Shown: in pieces, positions 1-9,121 of the stretch | Layout of the letters: each line of letters starts with the position of its first letter | How positions within the stretch are numbered: position 1 is the stretch's first letter | Assembly: GCF_036687315.1 (NCBI RefSeq) | Contig: NZ_CP144683.1 | Location: 1,178,001-1,242,000 of the forward strand | Source: Sphingopyxis sp. TUF1 | Lineage (GTDB): Bacteria; Pseudomonadota; Alphaproteobacteria; Sphingomonadales; Sphingomonadaceae | Reading direction: 5' to 3' | Length of the DNA: 64,000 bases | The notes under the pieces: generated by a model | What the model saw: the letters and a program-made list of their open reading frames with translations, nothing else | Told to the model about the DNA's origin: nothing | The model's database searches: none | Position numbers and translations under genes: made by a program

Positions 1-195
1 TCGATCGCTTTTATCTGGCATTTGGGCTTCGACGAAATTCTCGGCCCAACGCTGGGACTGATCATCGGCGGCGTCGCTGCGGCGCCGCTGGGCGCCTATA
101 TGGCCAAGCGCTTTTCGCCCAAGCTGATGCTCGTGATGGTCGGCGTCGTGCTGACCGCGACGAGCGCATTCGGGCTGTACCGGGCGCTGGTTTGA
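1..195 (+). CDS. TauE/SafE-like permease, C-terminal part only
   Basis: The window opens inside this gene; frame 1 is open from base 1 to a TGA at 193-195, giving the last 64 residues. They contain a glycine/alanine-rich hydrophobic helix with the phrase GGVAAAPLGAYMAKR, then KLMLVMVGVVL and a short final helix. Small-residue helix, basic loop, final helix is the usual ending of TauE/SafE (sulfite exporter-like) membrane proteins. The assignment rests on this tail alone; substrate and start are outside the window. A family A palindrome follows 29 bases after the stop. Confidence 0.6.
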   Translation, partial: SIAFIWHLGFDEILGPTLGLIIGGVAAAPLGAYMAKRFSPKLMLVMVGVVLTATSAFGLYRALV

Positions 196-224
196 TTGAG
201 CGGCAGAGTGCGACCGGAACTAAT

Positions 225-314
225 CGTCGCCCCCGCGAAGGCGGGGGCCGCTGTCGGTTTACGCAGCGACGCAGGAAAAGGCCGACGGCGGCCCCCGCCT
301 TCGCGGGGGCGACG
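225..314. repeat. Family A palindromic intergenic repeat, copy 1
   Basis: The outer arms CGTCGCCCCCGCGAAGGCG and CGCCTTCGCGGGGGCGACG are exact reverse complements, separated by about 50 bases. It lies between two convergent genes, so it can act as a bidirectional transcription end. Other copies are at 2233, 11986, 13318 and 44392, with a diverged one at 33147. Confidence 0.9.
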
Positions 315-353
315 GTTTATTGGAAGGGCCGTTCCCACCCCAACCCCCGCTTA

Positions 354-905
354 TCAATTCGCCGGCTTGGTCTCGTCGATCTTGTCGACCCATTCGGGAT
401 AAAAGCTCGGTTCGCGTGCCGACCAGCCCGGCGCCGTGGCGGCGGCTTCGCTGATCGACTGGAGCAGCGTCTTGCGCTTGTCGGGGTGCAGGTGCGGCAG
501 CGACGCGGCGGCGCAGAAGGCGCCGGGAAGCCACGGCCGCGCATGCGCGCCGAGCAGCCGTTCGTAGAGGAAGCGGTAGGAGGCGAAGCTGGGCAAACGG
601 TCCTGCCCGAGGTCGAACGCCGATACCGCGACGAGCGGCGCCATAAAGCCTTCGAGCGAATCGAGACCGCTGTCGTCGGGGATGTGCTCGCGGATTTCGC
701 CGATCCGCTGATAAACGCGCGCCTGCACGCGGATCGCGGTTTCTTCCACCATGTCGCGCGACCAGCGGGCGATGGCGTCCTCGCGTTCGAGCCCGATGTC
801 GAGCGACCGGCGGATATACCGCTGCGTTCCTGCGGGAAAGCCCGCAAATTCCTTGATTTCCGAAAGGGACAGGTCGCCTGCGGCCGGTCCTGATCGCGTC
901 ACCAT
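354..905 (-). CDS. Conserved hypothetical protein, 183 aa
   Basis: I do not recognise this protein. The chosen ATG at 905 has GGGAG seven bases upstream; the open frame continues upstream to 998 but without a good ribosome site. The predicted protein is soluble and mostly alpha-helical, with an Arg/Glu-rich middle (about residues 30-80) and aromatic patches such as FASYRFLYERLL; no signal peptide or membrane segment is visible. It is transcribed away from the FabH-like gene, and a CtrA-like site lies in the shared upstream region. Function unknown. Confidence 0.65.
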   Translation of the reverse strand: MVTRSGPAAGDLSLSEIKEFAGFPAGTQRYIRRSLDIGLEREDAIARWSRDMVEETAIRVQARVYQRIGEIREHIPDDSGLDSLEGFMAPLVAVSAFDLGQDRLPSFASYRFLYERLLGAHARPWLPGAFCAAASLPHLHPDKRKTLLQSISEAAATAPGWSAREPSFYPEWVDKIDETKPAN

Positions 906-979
906 GGTAATGCTCCCGCACGGCGCCCGGGGAGCCATCCCCCCGGAGGCCTGCATCCAACAGTCTGCCACCAAAATGG

Positions 980-994
980 TTAGTGGCAAGTTAA
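980..994. promoter_or_regulatory. CtrA-like binding site (TTAG-N7-TTAA)
   Basis: TTAG at 980-983 and TTAA at 991-994 are separated by exactly seven bases and followed by CCAT, one mismatch from the alphaproteobacterial CtrA consensus TTAA-N7-TTAA. It lies 75 bases upstream of the minus-strand gene start at 905 and 101 bases upstream of the gene at 1095, so it could serve either. This is a motif match only; such half-sites are not rare. Confidence 0.4.
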
Positions 995-1094
995 CCATCG
1001 CGTTGGCTGGCGTTCAGCAAATGTCGGGGCGTTGCGCGGCGTCGCGACCAGGCGTAATCCTCATGCCCTGAAACCATAAGACACGAGAGGCGCC

Positions 1095-2231
1095 ATGTCG
1101 CATTCACCGCAGCCGGTCCTGTCCGCAACCGGCCTTTTCACCCCCGCCGAACGCATCTCCAACGAAGAACTTGTCGCCAGTTTTAATCAATATGTTGCGT
1201 CGCACAACAGGGAAAATGCAGCCGCAATTGCCGCGGGCGCGATGGAGGCGCTAACCGAATCGAGCGTCGAATTCATCGAAAAGGCGAGCGGCATCGGATC
1301 GCGCTACGTCGTCGACAAGGCGGGAATCCTCGACCCCGCGCACATGGCGCCGCGCCTGCCCGAACGCAGCAACGACGAGATGTCGATCATGGCTGAAATC
1401 GGCGTCAGTGCGGCAAAGGACGCGCTTGCGCGTGCGGGCCGCGTTGCGGGCGAGGTCGATGCGGTGCTTTGCGCGGCATCGAACATGCAGCGCGCCTATC
1501 CGGCGATGGCGGTCGAAATCCAGGCCGCGCTCGGCATCGACGGCTTTGGTTTCGACATGAATGTCGCCTGCTCGTCGGCGACATTCGGCATCCAGACCGC
1601 CGCCGACTATATCCGCGCGGGCCACGCCCGAAGCGTGCTCGTCGTGAACCCCGAAATCTGTTCGGGCCACCTCAACTGGCGCGACCGCGACAGCCATTTC
1701 ATTTTCGGCGACGTCGCCACCGCGATCCTTGTCGAGGACAAGGCGATTGCGCCCGATGGCCATTGGGACATCCTCGGCACGAAGCTGAAAACCGTCTTTT
1801 CGAACAATATCCGCAACAATTTCGGCTTTTTGAACCGCACGCACGGCGGCATCGACCAGTCGGGGCCCAAGACCGACAAGCTCTTCGTCCAGGAAGGGCG
1901 CAAGGTGTTCAAGGAAGTCGTGCCGATGGTCGCCAGCATGATCGTCGAGGAGATGGAGAAACTGGGGCTGGCGGGCAGCGACATGCGGCGGCTGTGGCTG
2001 CACCAGGCGAACACCAACATGAACCGGCTGATCGCGCAGCGCGTGCTCGGCCACGAAGCGAGCGACGACGAAAGCCCGACGGTGCTCGACACCTATGGCA
2101 ACACGTCGAGCGCGGGATCGATCATCGCCTTTCACCTGAACCATGACGATATGGTCGCGGGCGACACCGGGCTGATCTGTTCGTTCGGCGCCGGTTATAG
2201 CGCGGGGACGGTGTTTGTGCGGAAAACTTGA
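1095..2231 (+). CDS. FabH-like 3-oxoacyl-ACP synthase III (beta-ketodecanoyl-ACP synthase type)
   Basis: A 378-residue thiolase-fold condensing enzyme. The Cys-His-Asn triad of KAS III is visible as Cys159 in NVACSSATFG, His303 in LWLHQANTNMN and Asn336 in TYGNTSSAG. It is longer than housekeeping FabH (about 320 aa) and has a longer N-terminal region, as in the Pseudomonas PA3286-type enzymes that condense medium-chain acyl-CoA with malonyl-ACP. It has no fab gene neighbours, so it is probably not the initiating FabH of this organism. ATG at 1095 follows ACGAGAGGCGCC. Substrate chain length is inferred from family resemblance. Confidence 0.85.
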   Translation: MSHSPQPVLSATGLFTPAERISNEELVASFNQYVASHNRENAAAIAAGAMEALTESSVEFIEKASGIGSRYVVDKAGILDPAHMAPRLPERSNDEMSIMAEIGVSAAKDALARAGRVAGEVDAVLCAASNMQRAYPAMAVEIQAALGIDGFGFDMNVACSSATFGIQTAADYIRAGHARSVLVVNPEICSGHLNWRDRDSHFIFGDVATAILVEDKAIAPDGHWDILGTKLKTVFSNNIRNNFGFLNRTHGGIDQSGPKTDKLFVQEGRKVFKEVVPMVASMIVEEMEKLGLAGSDMRRLWLHQANTNMNRLIAQRVLGHEASDDESPTVLDTYGNTSSAGSIIAFHLNHDDMVAGDTGLICSFGAGYSAGTVFVRKT

Positions 2232-2232
2232 A

Positions 2233-2312
2233 CGTCGCCCCCCCGCGAAGGCGGGGGCCGCTGGCCACGTTGCGCCAAGCCGATGGCGGCCCCCGCCTTC
2301 GCGGGGGCGACG
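2233..2312. repeat. Family A palindromic intergenic repeat, copy 2
   Basis: It has the same inverted arms as the copy at 225 (one extra C in the left arm) and a shorter spacer. It starts one base after the stop of the FabH-like gene and ends seven bases before the ChaA stop, filling a convergent gap completely; a likely shared transcription end. Confidence 0.9.
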
Positions 2313-2319
2313 AGCTTTT

Positions 2320-3414
2320 CTACGGCACAAAGGTCGTGAACAGATAGATCGCGAACAGCATCAGGTGGATCTGCCCTTGCAACACCGTGGTCCGGCCGTT
2401 CGCCAGCGTTTGCGATGCGACGATCAGCGATAGGAAGAGCAGCACGGTCGACTTGGCATCGAGGCCAAGGCTGATCGGCAGGTCGGTGACGATCGACAGG
2501 ATCGCCACCGCGGGGATGGTGAGACCGATCGTCGCGAGCGCCGATCCCAGCGCGAGATTGAGGCTGGTCTGGAGGCGGTCGGCCTTCGCCGCACGCACCG
2601 CCGCCAAACCTTCCGGCGCAAGGATCAGAGCAGCGATCAGCACGCCGAGCACCGCGGGCGGCGCTCCCCAGTCGGCGAGCAGCGCGCCCATAACCGGTGA
2701 CAGATTCTTCGCGAGCAGCACGACCGCGAACAGGCTGGCGAGCAGCAACACGCCCGAGATGACGGTGCGCTGCATGGGCGGGGGCGCCGCATGGGTATCG
2801 GGCTCGCCGTCGCCATCGACGTCGATATGCTCTTCGGGAAGAAAATAGTCGCGGTGACGGACCGTCTGGACCAGCGCGAAAGTGCCATAGAGGATCAGCG
2901 ACACCGCCGCGATGAAGCCGAGCTGCACTTCCGAATAAAAGGGCCCAGGTACGCTCGAGGTGAAATTGGGGAGCACGAGCGTCACGATGGTGAGCACGGT
3001 CAGCGTCGCGAGCGCGGCGCCGATGCCGGTACGCTGGAAACGTTGTTCGTGATGGCGGATCGCGCCGCTCAATAGGCACAGGCCCATCAACAGATTGAGG
3101 ATCACCATCACCGCCGCGAACACGGTGTCGCGCGCGAGCGTCTGCGCCTTTTCGGGTTCGGCCTGCATCAGCGTCAGGATCAGCCCGACCTCGATCACCG
3201 TCACTGCGAGCGCGAGGATGAGCGTGCCAAACGGTTCGCCGACACGGTGCGCGATGACTTCGGCATGATGAACCGCCGCGACGACGGCGCCCATCAGGAT
3301 GATCGCGACCATCCAGGCGTTGAGCGGCATCGCAAAACTGGCCATCGCGGCCGCGAAGCCGAGGATCGGGAAGACGTCGTTGGTGCGATCGGCGAGGCGG
3401 AGTTTGCTTTTCAT
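2320..3414 (-). CDS. chaA: ChaA-type calcium/sodium:proton antiporter
   Basis: A 364-residue inner-membrane protein close in length to E. coli ChaA (366 aa). Two hydrophobic halves of about five helices each flank an acidic loop (about residues 190-215, DVDGDGEPDT). Each half has a CaCA-superfamily repeat: GEPFGTLILALAVTVIEVGL in the first and LGVLIAALILAPEGLAAVRA plus LNLALGSALATIGLTIP in the second, with the conserved acidic residues that exchange cations. ATG at 3414 was chosen over the upstream extension to 3534, which has no hydrophobic or conserved content. Role: export of Ca2+ or Na+ using the proton gradient. Confidence 0.9.
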   Translation of the reverse strand: MKSKLRLADRTNDVFPILGFAAAMASFAMPLNAWMVAIILMGAVVAAVHHAEVIAHRVGEPFGTLILALAVTVIEVGLILTLMQAEPEKAQTLARDTVFAAVMVILNLLMGLCLLSGAIRHHEQRFQRTGIGAALATLTVLTIVTLVLPNFTSSVPGPFYSEVQLGFIAAVSLILYGTFALVQTVRHRDYFLPEEHIDVDGDGEPDTHAAPPPMQRTVISGVLLLASLFAVVLLAKNLSPVMGALLADWGAPPAVLGVLIAALILAPEGLAAVRAAKADRLQTSLNLALGSALATIGLTIPAVAILSIVTDLPISLGLDAKSTVLLFLSLIVASQTLANGRTTVLQGQIHLMLFAIYLFTTFVP

Positions 3415-3463
3415 CGGGCTTCTATTGCAGTCCGATTTCAGCATGACTACCCCGGCGGCGCAA

Positions 3464-4243
3464 TTAATGTGCGCGGACAGGCAATCCGGCGGCAGAAAGC
3501 CGCGCATGGGCTTCGGCAATCGTCGCTTCGCCAAAGTGAAAGATGCTCGCCGCGAGCACCGCGCTGGCGCCGCCCTCGATCACCCCGGCGACCAGATGGT
3601 CGAGATTGCCGACGCCACCCGAGGCGATTACCGGCACGCTCACCGCATCGGCGATCTCGCGCGTCAGCGCGAGGTCGTAACCGTCCCTGGTGCCGTCGCG
3701 GTCCATGCTGGTCACCAGCAGCTCGCCCGCGCCCAGCGTCGCCAGGCGCACCGCGTGCTCGATCGCGTCGATCCCCGTCGGCTTGCGCCCGCCGTGCGTG
3801 AAGATTTCCCAGCGATCGCCCCCATCTTCTTTGGCCGCAACGCGCCGCGCGTCGATGCTGCCGACCGCGCACTGGCTGCCGAAGCGGTCGGCGATGTCGC
3901 CGACCAGTTCGGGCCGCGCGACCGCGGCGCTGTTGACCGCGACCTTGTCGGCGCCCGCGAGCAGCAGCGCGCGCGCATCGTCGGCGCTGCGCACCCCGCC
4001 GCCGACGGTCAGCGGCATGAAGCAGACCTCGGCGGTGCGCGCGACCATGTCGAGCAGGGTGCCGCGCCCCTGATGGCTCGCGCTGATGTCGAGGAAGCAA
4101 AGCTCGTCGGCGCCCGCGGCGTCATAGGCGCGCGCGGCCTCGACCGGATCGCCCGCATCGCGCAGGTCGACGAAATTGACGCCCTTGACCACGCGCCCGT
4201 CGGCGACGTCGAGGCACGGGATGACGCGGACGCGGACGGTCAC
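3464..4243 (-). CDS. hisF: Imidazole glycerol phosphate synthase, cyclase subunit HisF
   Basis: A (beta/alpha)8 barrel of 259 residues that joins PRFAR and the ammonia delivered by HisH to give IGP and AICAR. The start [20 protein letters not shown] holds the catalytic Asp of the first strand (CLD), the second catalytic Asp lies in [15 protein letters not shown] sequence (conserved position D130 family region), and phosphate-binding GGGVRS and ASGGVGN loops are present. The start is GTG at 4243; the Shine-Dalgarno GGGAGGGGAG before it is the arm of the palindromic repeat at 4249-4345. It is the last his gene of this block; hisI/hisE are not seen here. Confidence 0.95.
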   Translation of the reverse strand: MTVRVRVIPCLDVADGRVVKGVNFVDLRDAGDPVEAARAYDAAGADELCFLDISASHQGRGTLLDMVARTAEVCFMPLTVGGGVRSADDARALLLAGADKVAVNSAAVARPELVGDIADRFGSQCAVGSIDARRVAAKEDGGDRWEIFTHGGRKPTGIDAIEHAVRLATLGAGELLVTSMDRDGTRDGYDLALTREIADAVSVPVIASGGVGNLDHLVAGVIEGGASAVLAASIFHFGEATIAEAHARLSAAGLPVRAH

Positions 4244-4248
4244 CTGCT

Positions 4249-4345
4249 CCCCTCCCGCTTGCGGGAGGGGCTGGGGGAGGGCCTGTTTCGAGAGGGAAGC
4301 GTTGACGACATGCCCTCCCCTAACCCCTCCCGCAAGCGGGAGGGG
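4249..4345. repeat. Family B palindromic repeat between hisA and hisF
   Basis: It is bounded by CCCCTCCCGCTTGCGGGAGG and CCTCCCGCAAGCGGGAGG, each itself a hairpin and the two inverted relative to each other. On the minus strand its first arm encodes the last residues of HisA and its second arm supplies the ribosome-binding site of hisF. Confidence 0.9.
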
Positions 4346-5075
4346 AACTGGCAACAGCAATCGCCTCGGCCAGATCGAGCCGCCCGTCGTAAAGCGCGCG
4401 TCCCGTAATCACGCCCTCGATACCATCGGCGACATGGCCGCGCAGCGCGTGGATGTCCGCGATCCCCGCAACCCCGCCGCTCGCAATCACCGGAATATCA
4501 ACCGCCTCGGCCAGCGCCACCGTCGCCTCGACGTTGCACCCTTTCAGCAGCCCGTCGCGCCCGACGTCGGTGAACAGCAACGCCGCGACGCCGGCATCCT
4601 CGAATCGCCGCGCAAGATCCTCGACCCGCACGTCCGACACATCGGCCCAGCCCTCGGTCGCGACCATGCCGTCGCGCGCGTCGACGCCGACGACGATCCG
4701 GCCCGGCAGATCGCGCGCGGCGGACTTGACGAACTCGGGGTCTTTCAGCGCCGCGGTGCCGATGATCACGCGGTGGACCCCAAGCGCCAGCCAGCGATCG
4801 ACGCCCGCACGATCGCGGATACCGCCGCCGACCTGCACCTTGCCCGGAAAGGCAGCGACGATGCTCTCGACCGCGGCGCCGTTGACGCTCGCCCCCGCAA
4901 AGGCGCCGTCGAGATCGACGACGTGCAGGTGCGCCGCGCCCGCGCCCGCAAAGGCGCGCGCCTGCGCCGCCGGATCGTCGCCATAGACGGTCGCACGGTC
5001 CATATCGCCCTCGGCCAGCCGCACGACCTGTCCGCCTTTCAGGTCGATCGCGGGGAAGATGGTCAGGGCCGCCAT
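4320..5075 (-). CDS. hisA: ProFAR isomerase HisA
   Basis: Phosphoribosylformimino-5-aminoimidazole carboxamide ribotide isomerase, the Amadori rearrangement step before HisF/HisH. A 251-residue (beta/alpha)8 barrel with the catalytic Asp in FPAIDLKGG (residues 7-15), the second acid in [11 protein letters not shown], and the paired phosphate sites VGGGIR and ASGGV. Its ATG at 5075 lies 13 bases inside the end of hisH, so translation is probably coupled. The last nine residues (SSPPACGRG) are encoded by the palindromic repeat at 4249-4345 and look like an acquired tail, since the fold is complete before them. Confidence 0.95.
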   Translation of the reverse strand: MAALTIFPAIDLKGGQVVRLAEGDMDRATVYGDDPAAQARAFAGAGAAHLHVVDLDGAFAGASVNGAAVESIVAAFPGKVQVGGGIRDRAGVDRWLALGVHRVIIGTAALKDPEFVKSAARDLPGRIVVGVDARDGMVATEGWADVSDVRVEDLARRFEDAGVAALLFTDVGRDGLLKGCNVEATVALAEAVDIPVIASGGVAGIADIHALRGHVADGIEGVITGRALYDGRLDLAEAIAVASSPPACGRG

Positions 5076-5668
5076 GCAAGAAATCTCTCTAACGTCGCGA
5101 GGCCATAGGCCTGGCTCTTTTCGGGGTGATATTGCACGCCGACGATATTGCCCTTCGCCACCGCCGCGACAAAGGTGCCGCCGTGGCTGCTCGTCGCCGC
5201 GACATCGGTCGCTTCGGCGAAATGATAGCCATGCAGAAAATAGGCCTCGCCCGCCGCGATCACCGGGTGCGGAAAGCTCGGCACGACATCGTTCCAGCCC
5301 ATGTGCGGGATGCGCAGGCCGGGCGCCGGATCGAACGCGCGCACCGTGCCGCCGATCCAGCCGAGACCGGGATGCGTGCCATGCTCCTCGCCCGCGTCGG
5401 CGAGCAATTGCATACCGACGCAGATGCCGAGAAAGGGCGCGCCCTCACCGCGCACCCGCCGCTCCATCGCATCGATCAGCCCGGAGATCGCCGACAGCCC
5501 GTTCATGCACGCCGCGAAGGCCCCGACGCCGGGCAGCACGATGCGGTCGGCCTTTGCCACAACATCGGGATCGGCGGTGACGGCGACATTGTCCGCACCC
5601 GCCGCGACGAGCGCATTATGCACCGAGCGAAGATTGCCTGCGCCATAGTCGATCAGGGCAATGCTCAA
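5063..5668 (-). CDS. hisH: Imidazole glycerol phosphate synthase, glutaminase subunit HisH
   Basis: A class I glutamine amidotransferase of 201 residues that feeds ammonia to HisF. The nucleophile Cys is in [11 protein letters not shown] (about residue 84) and the His-Glu pair in VQYHPEKSQ (about residues 182-184). The N-terminus [14 protein letters not shown] is typical of the family. The only sensible start is TTG at 5668, preceded by GGGAGGGGAAT from the palindromic repeat at 5672-5820. A rare start codon with a repeat-borne ribosome site is unusual for a core biosynthetic gene. Confidence 0.95.
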   Translation of the reverse strand: MSIALIDYGAGNLRSVHNALVAAGADNVAVTADPDVVAKADRIVLPGVGAFAACMNGLSAISGLIDAMERRVRGEGAPFLGICVGMQLLADAGEEHGTHPGLGWIGGTVRAFDPAPGLRIPHMGWNDVVPSFPHPVIAAGEAYFLHGYHFAEATDVAATSSHGGTFVAAVAKGNIVGVQYHPEKSQAYGLATLERFLAWRP

Positions 5669-5671
5669 ATT

Positions 5672-5820
5672 CCCCTCCCGCAGGCGGGAGGGGCAACGGA
5701 GCTTGCCGGCTTGCCGGCCAGCGCAGTGGGGTGGGCAGCCGAGGTGGAGGCATAGCCCACCCCGCTGCGACTAGCGAACAAGTTCGCAAGTCTCGCTGCC
5801 CCTCCCGCTTGCGGGAGGGG
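5672..5820. repeat. Family B palindromic repeat between hisB and hisH
   Basis: Two CCTCCCGC...GCGGGAGG hairpins bracket about 100 bases. The 59 bases from 5762 to 5820 are identical to 49565-49623 between ubiE and ubiB, showing one mobile or copied repeat family. The arm nearest hisH acts as its Shine-Dalgarno sequence. Confidence 0.9.
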
Positions 5821-5825
5821 GGCTG

Positions 5826-6413
5826 TCACAGCACCCCCTTCGTGCTGGGAATCGCATCGCCCTTGCGCGGGTCGATCTCGACCGCCTGACGCAGCGCGCG
5901 CGCCAGCGCCTTGTACATGCTTTCGGCGATATGGTGGTTGTTCTCGCCATAGAGCGTCTCGACGTGCAGCGTGATGCCCGCGGTTTGCGCAAAACTGTGG
6001 AACCAGTGCGGGAACATCTCGGTGTCCATCTCACCCAGCCGCGGCTGCGAGAAGCTCGATTTATAGACGCAGTGCGGGCGCCCCGAAATGTCGAGCACGC
6101 AGCGCGTCAGCGTTTCGTCCATCGGCGCGTGCGCCTCGCCGTAACGCGCGATGCCGCGCTTGTCGCCGAGCGCCTTCGCGACGGCCTCGCCCAGCGCCAA
6201 GGCGCTGTCCTCGACCGTATGATGCTGGTCGATGTGAAGGTCGCCCTTCACAGCCATCGAGATGTCGATCAGCGAATGGCGCGACAATTGCTCGACCATA
6301 TGGTCGAGGAAACCGATGCCGGTGGACACCGAATAATCGCCCGTTCCGTCAAGGTTGACGGTGATCGCGATGTCCGTTTCCTTGGTCGTGCGCTGGACGG
6401 TGGCGGTTCGCAT
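5826..6413 (-). CDS. hisB: Imidazoleglycerol-phosphate dehydratase HisB
   Basis: A 195-residue single-function IGP dehydratase, making imidazole acetol phosphate with paired Mn2+ ions. Metal ligands are visible in the two classic motifs: [13 protein letters not shown], then [20 protein letters not shown], and in the second half [22 protein letters not shown] at 6413 is used; the longer open frame to 6524 runs into the divergent sspB promoter region and has no family resemblance. First gene of the hisB-hisH-hisA-hisF block, divergent from sspB. Confidence 0.96.
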   Translation of the reverse strand: MRTATVQRTTKETDIAITVNLDGTGDYSVSTGIGFLDHMVEQLSRHSLIDISMAVKGDLHIDQHHTVEDSALALGEAVAKALGDKRGIARYGEAHAPMDETLTRCVLDISGRPHCVYKSSFSQPRLGEMDTEMFPHWFHSFAQTAGITLHVETLYGENNHHIAESMYKALARALRQAVEIDPRKGDAIPSTKGVL

Positions 6414-6522
6414 GACATGCCCCTTAGAGGCTATTTTTCGCGTTGCAAGGCGACTCTGTCCGCCCCTATCCCCCCTTGACCCCCCTTGACCAGCGCGCCC
6501 GGCCCGTCCATCCCCCTCGGCC

Positions 6523-7005
6523 ATGAGTGACGACGTCCGCGACAGCCTGATTCCCTATGACGAAATCGTGCAGGACGCGCTGCGCGCCGTCGTCGGCCGC
6601 GTGCTGAGCCAGATTGAGGGCTATGACAGCCTGCCCGGCGAGCATCATTTCTATATCACCTTCAAGACGCAGGCGCCCGGCGTCGACATTCCGGCGCATC
6701 TGATCGCCAAATTCCCCGACGAAATGACGATCGTGCTCCAGAACCGCTTCTGGGATCTGACCGTTGCCGAGGATCATTTCAGCGTCGGCCTGTCGTTCAA
6801 CCAGACGCCGTCGACCCTGATCGTTCCCTATGCCGCGATCACCGCCTTCGTCGACCCATCGGTCGATTTCGGCCTGCAGTTTCAGGTCAGCGACGATGGC
6901 GCTGCCCAGCCCGAACCGCACGACGAAGCCGATAATGATCGCCCCGAAGTATCGACCGAAGATGGATCGAACGTCGTGACGGTGGACTTCGGCAAGAGGA
7001 AGTAG
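6523..7005 (+). CDS. sspB: SspB family ClpXP adaptor
   Basis: A 160-residue cytoplasmic adaptor of the alphaproteobacterial SspB type, which tethers ssrA-tagged or specific substrates to ClpX. The N-terminal dimerising and peptide-groove domain (about residues 5-125) includes [28 protein letters not shown] and [11 protein letters not shown], all characteristic. After an acidic linker (about 130-150) the protein ends in [10 protein letters not shown], matching the short ClpX-binding tail of SspB proteins. ATG at 6523 fits the family start. The following membrane-protein gene begins four bases later. Confidence 0.9.
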   Translation: MSDDVRDSLIPYDEIVQDALRAVVGRVLSQIEGYDSLPGEHHFYITFKTQAPGVDIPAHLIAKFPDEMTIVLQNRFWDLTVAEDHFSVGLSFNQTPSTLIVPYAAITAFVDPSVDFGLQFQVSDDGAAQPEPHDEADNDRPEVSTEDGSNVVTVDFGKRK

Positions 7006-7009
7006 CGTC

Positions 7010-7317
7010 GTGGCCAATCCGTGGCCGCCGACGCGCTTCTGGCAATATTGGGCCCTGGCAGGGATGGTCGTGCTGACCGCCGCCTTCTGGTGGGGGGTCG
7101 AGGGTTATGCCGTGTTCGAAAGCGGCGGACCGCGCGGGCAGATCGCCGATGGCCTGCTGCGCTTCAGCCTCCTCATCCTGACGCCTGCGCTGCTGATCGT
7201 CTGGCTCGCCGCCGAATGGCTGCGCCGCCGCGTCGGCGATCCGGGATATTGGCAGATGCTGGGGCTCGTCGCGATGATCTGGGCGGGGGCAGTGCTGGTG
7301 ACGCGGATGCTGGCGGC

Positions 7318-7321
<4 letters not shown>
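7010..7321 (+). CDS. Small inner-membrane protein of unknown function
   Basis: A 103-residue protein with three predicted membrane helices (about residues 12-34, 47-70 and 80-101), a tryptophan-rich first helix and a basic loop WLRRRVGD. The start is GTG at 7010, four bases after the sspB stop, and its stop overlaps the fumC ATG by four bases (ATGA). It is therefore probably co-transcribed and translationally coupled with both neighbours. I do not recognise a family. Confidence 0.75.
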
Positions 7322-8712
<1,391 letters not shown>

Positions 8713-8752
8713 CGCCGTTCCCGAATTGATATTGCGAGAAGGAGAGAAGGGC

Positions 8753-9121
8753 ATGATCGGCAGACTTGTGGGCGGCGTCCTTGGCAGCGCCATCGGTAAG
8801 CAGAAGGGCGGCCACCCCGTCGCCGGCGCAGTAATCGGCGCAGCGACCCTGTTCGCCGCGCGGCGCCTGTTCCCGCAGCGCTATGCGGCGATCGCGGCGT
8901 GGGGCGCGGCGGGCTATCTCACCAAAAAATGGGCGGATCGCGCAGCGGCGCGAAAGGCCGCCGAAGACGCCCATGCCGCCGACCCGGGCCTGGTTCAGGC
9001 CGGAGTCGTCGACAGCTACGCCGGGACTGCCGCGCTGTCGGCCGATGGCGAAGCGATCGGCGATGCGCTGCCGCCCGCGATCCCGGTGACATCAAACGGA
9101 CGAAACACCGCCATCCATTGA
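8753..9121 (+). CDS. Small glycine-zipper protein, unknown function
   Basis: A 122-residue protein preceded by a strong ribosome site (GAAGGAGAGAAG) ending three bases before the ATG. The first 60 residues are rich in small residues, with glycine-zipper phrases GGVLGSAIG and VAGAVIGAA, suggesting membrane association. The C-terminal half is a charged Ala/Asp-rich tail. Its last 30 bases overlap the end of the convergent LysR-type gene. No function can be given. Confidence 0.65.
   Translation: MIGRLVGGVLGSAIGKQKGGHPVAGAVIGAATLFAARRLFPQRYAAIAAWGAAGYLTKKWADRAAARKAAEDAHAADPGLVQAGVVDSYAGTAALSADGEAIGDALPPAIPVTSNGRNTAIH

Noticed and set aside
225..314. Possible CRISPR or tandem repeat array
   Set aside because: The repeated units are single inverted palindromes spread over the window, not regularly spaced direct repeats, and no cas gene is present.
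6467..6491. Repeated CCCCCTTGACC near sspB as a tandem regulatory site
   Set aside because: Two short near-copies only; TTGAC may simply be a -35 element. Too little to support a specific call.
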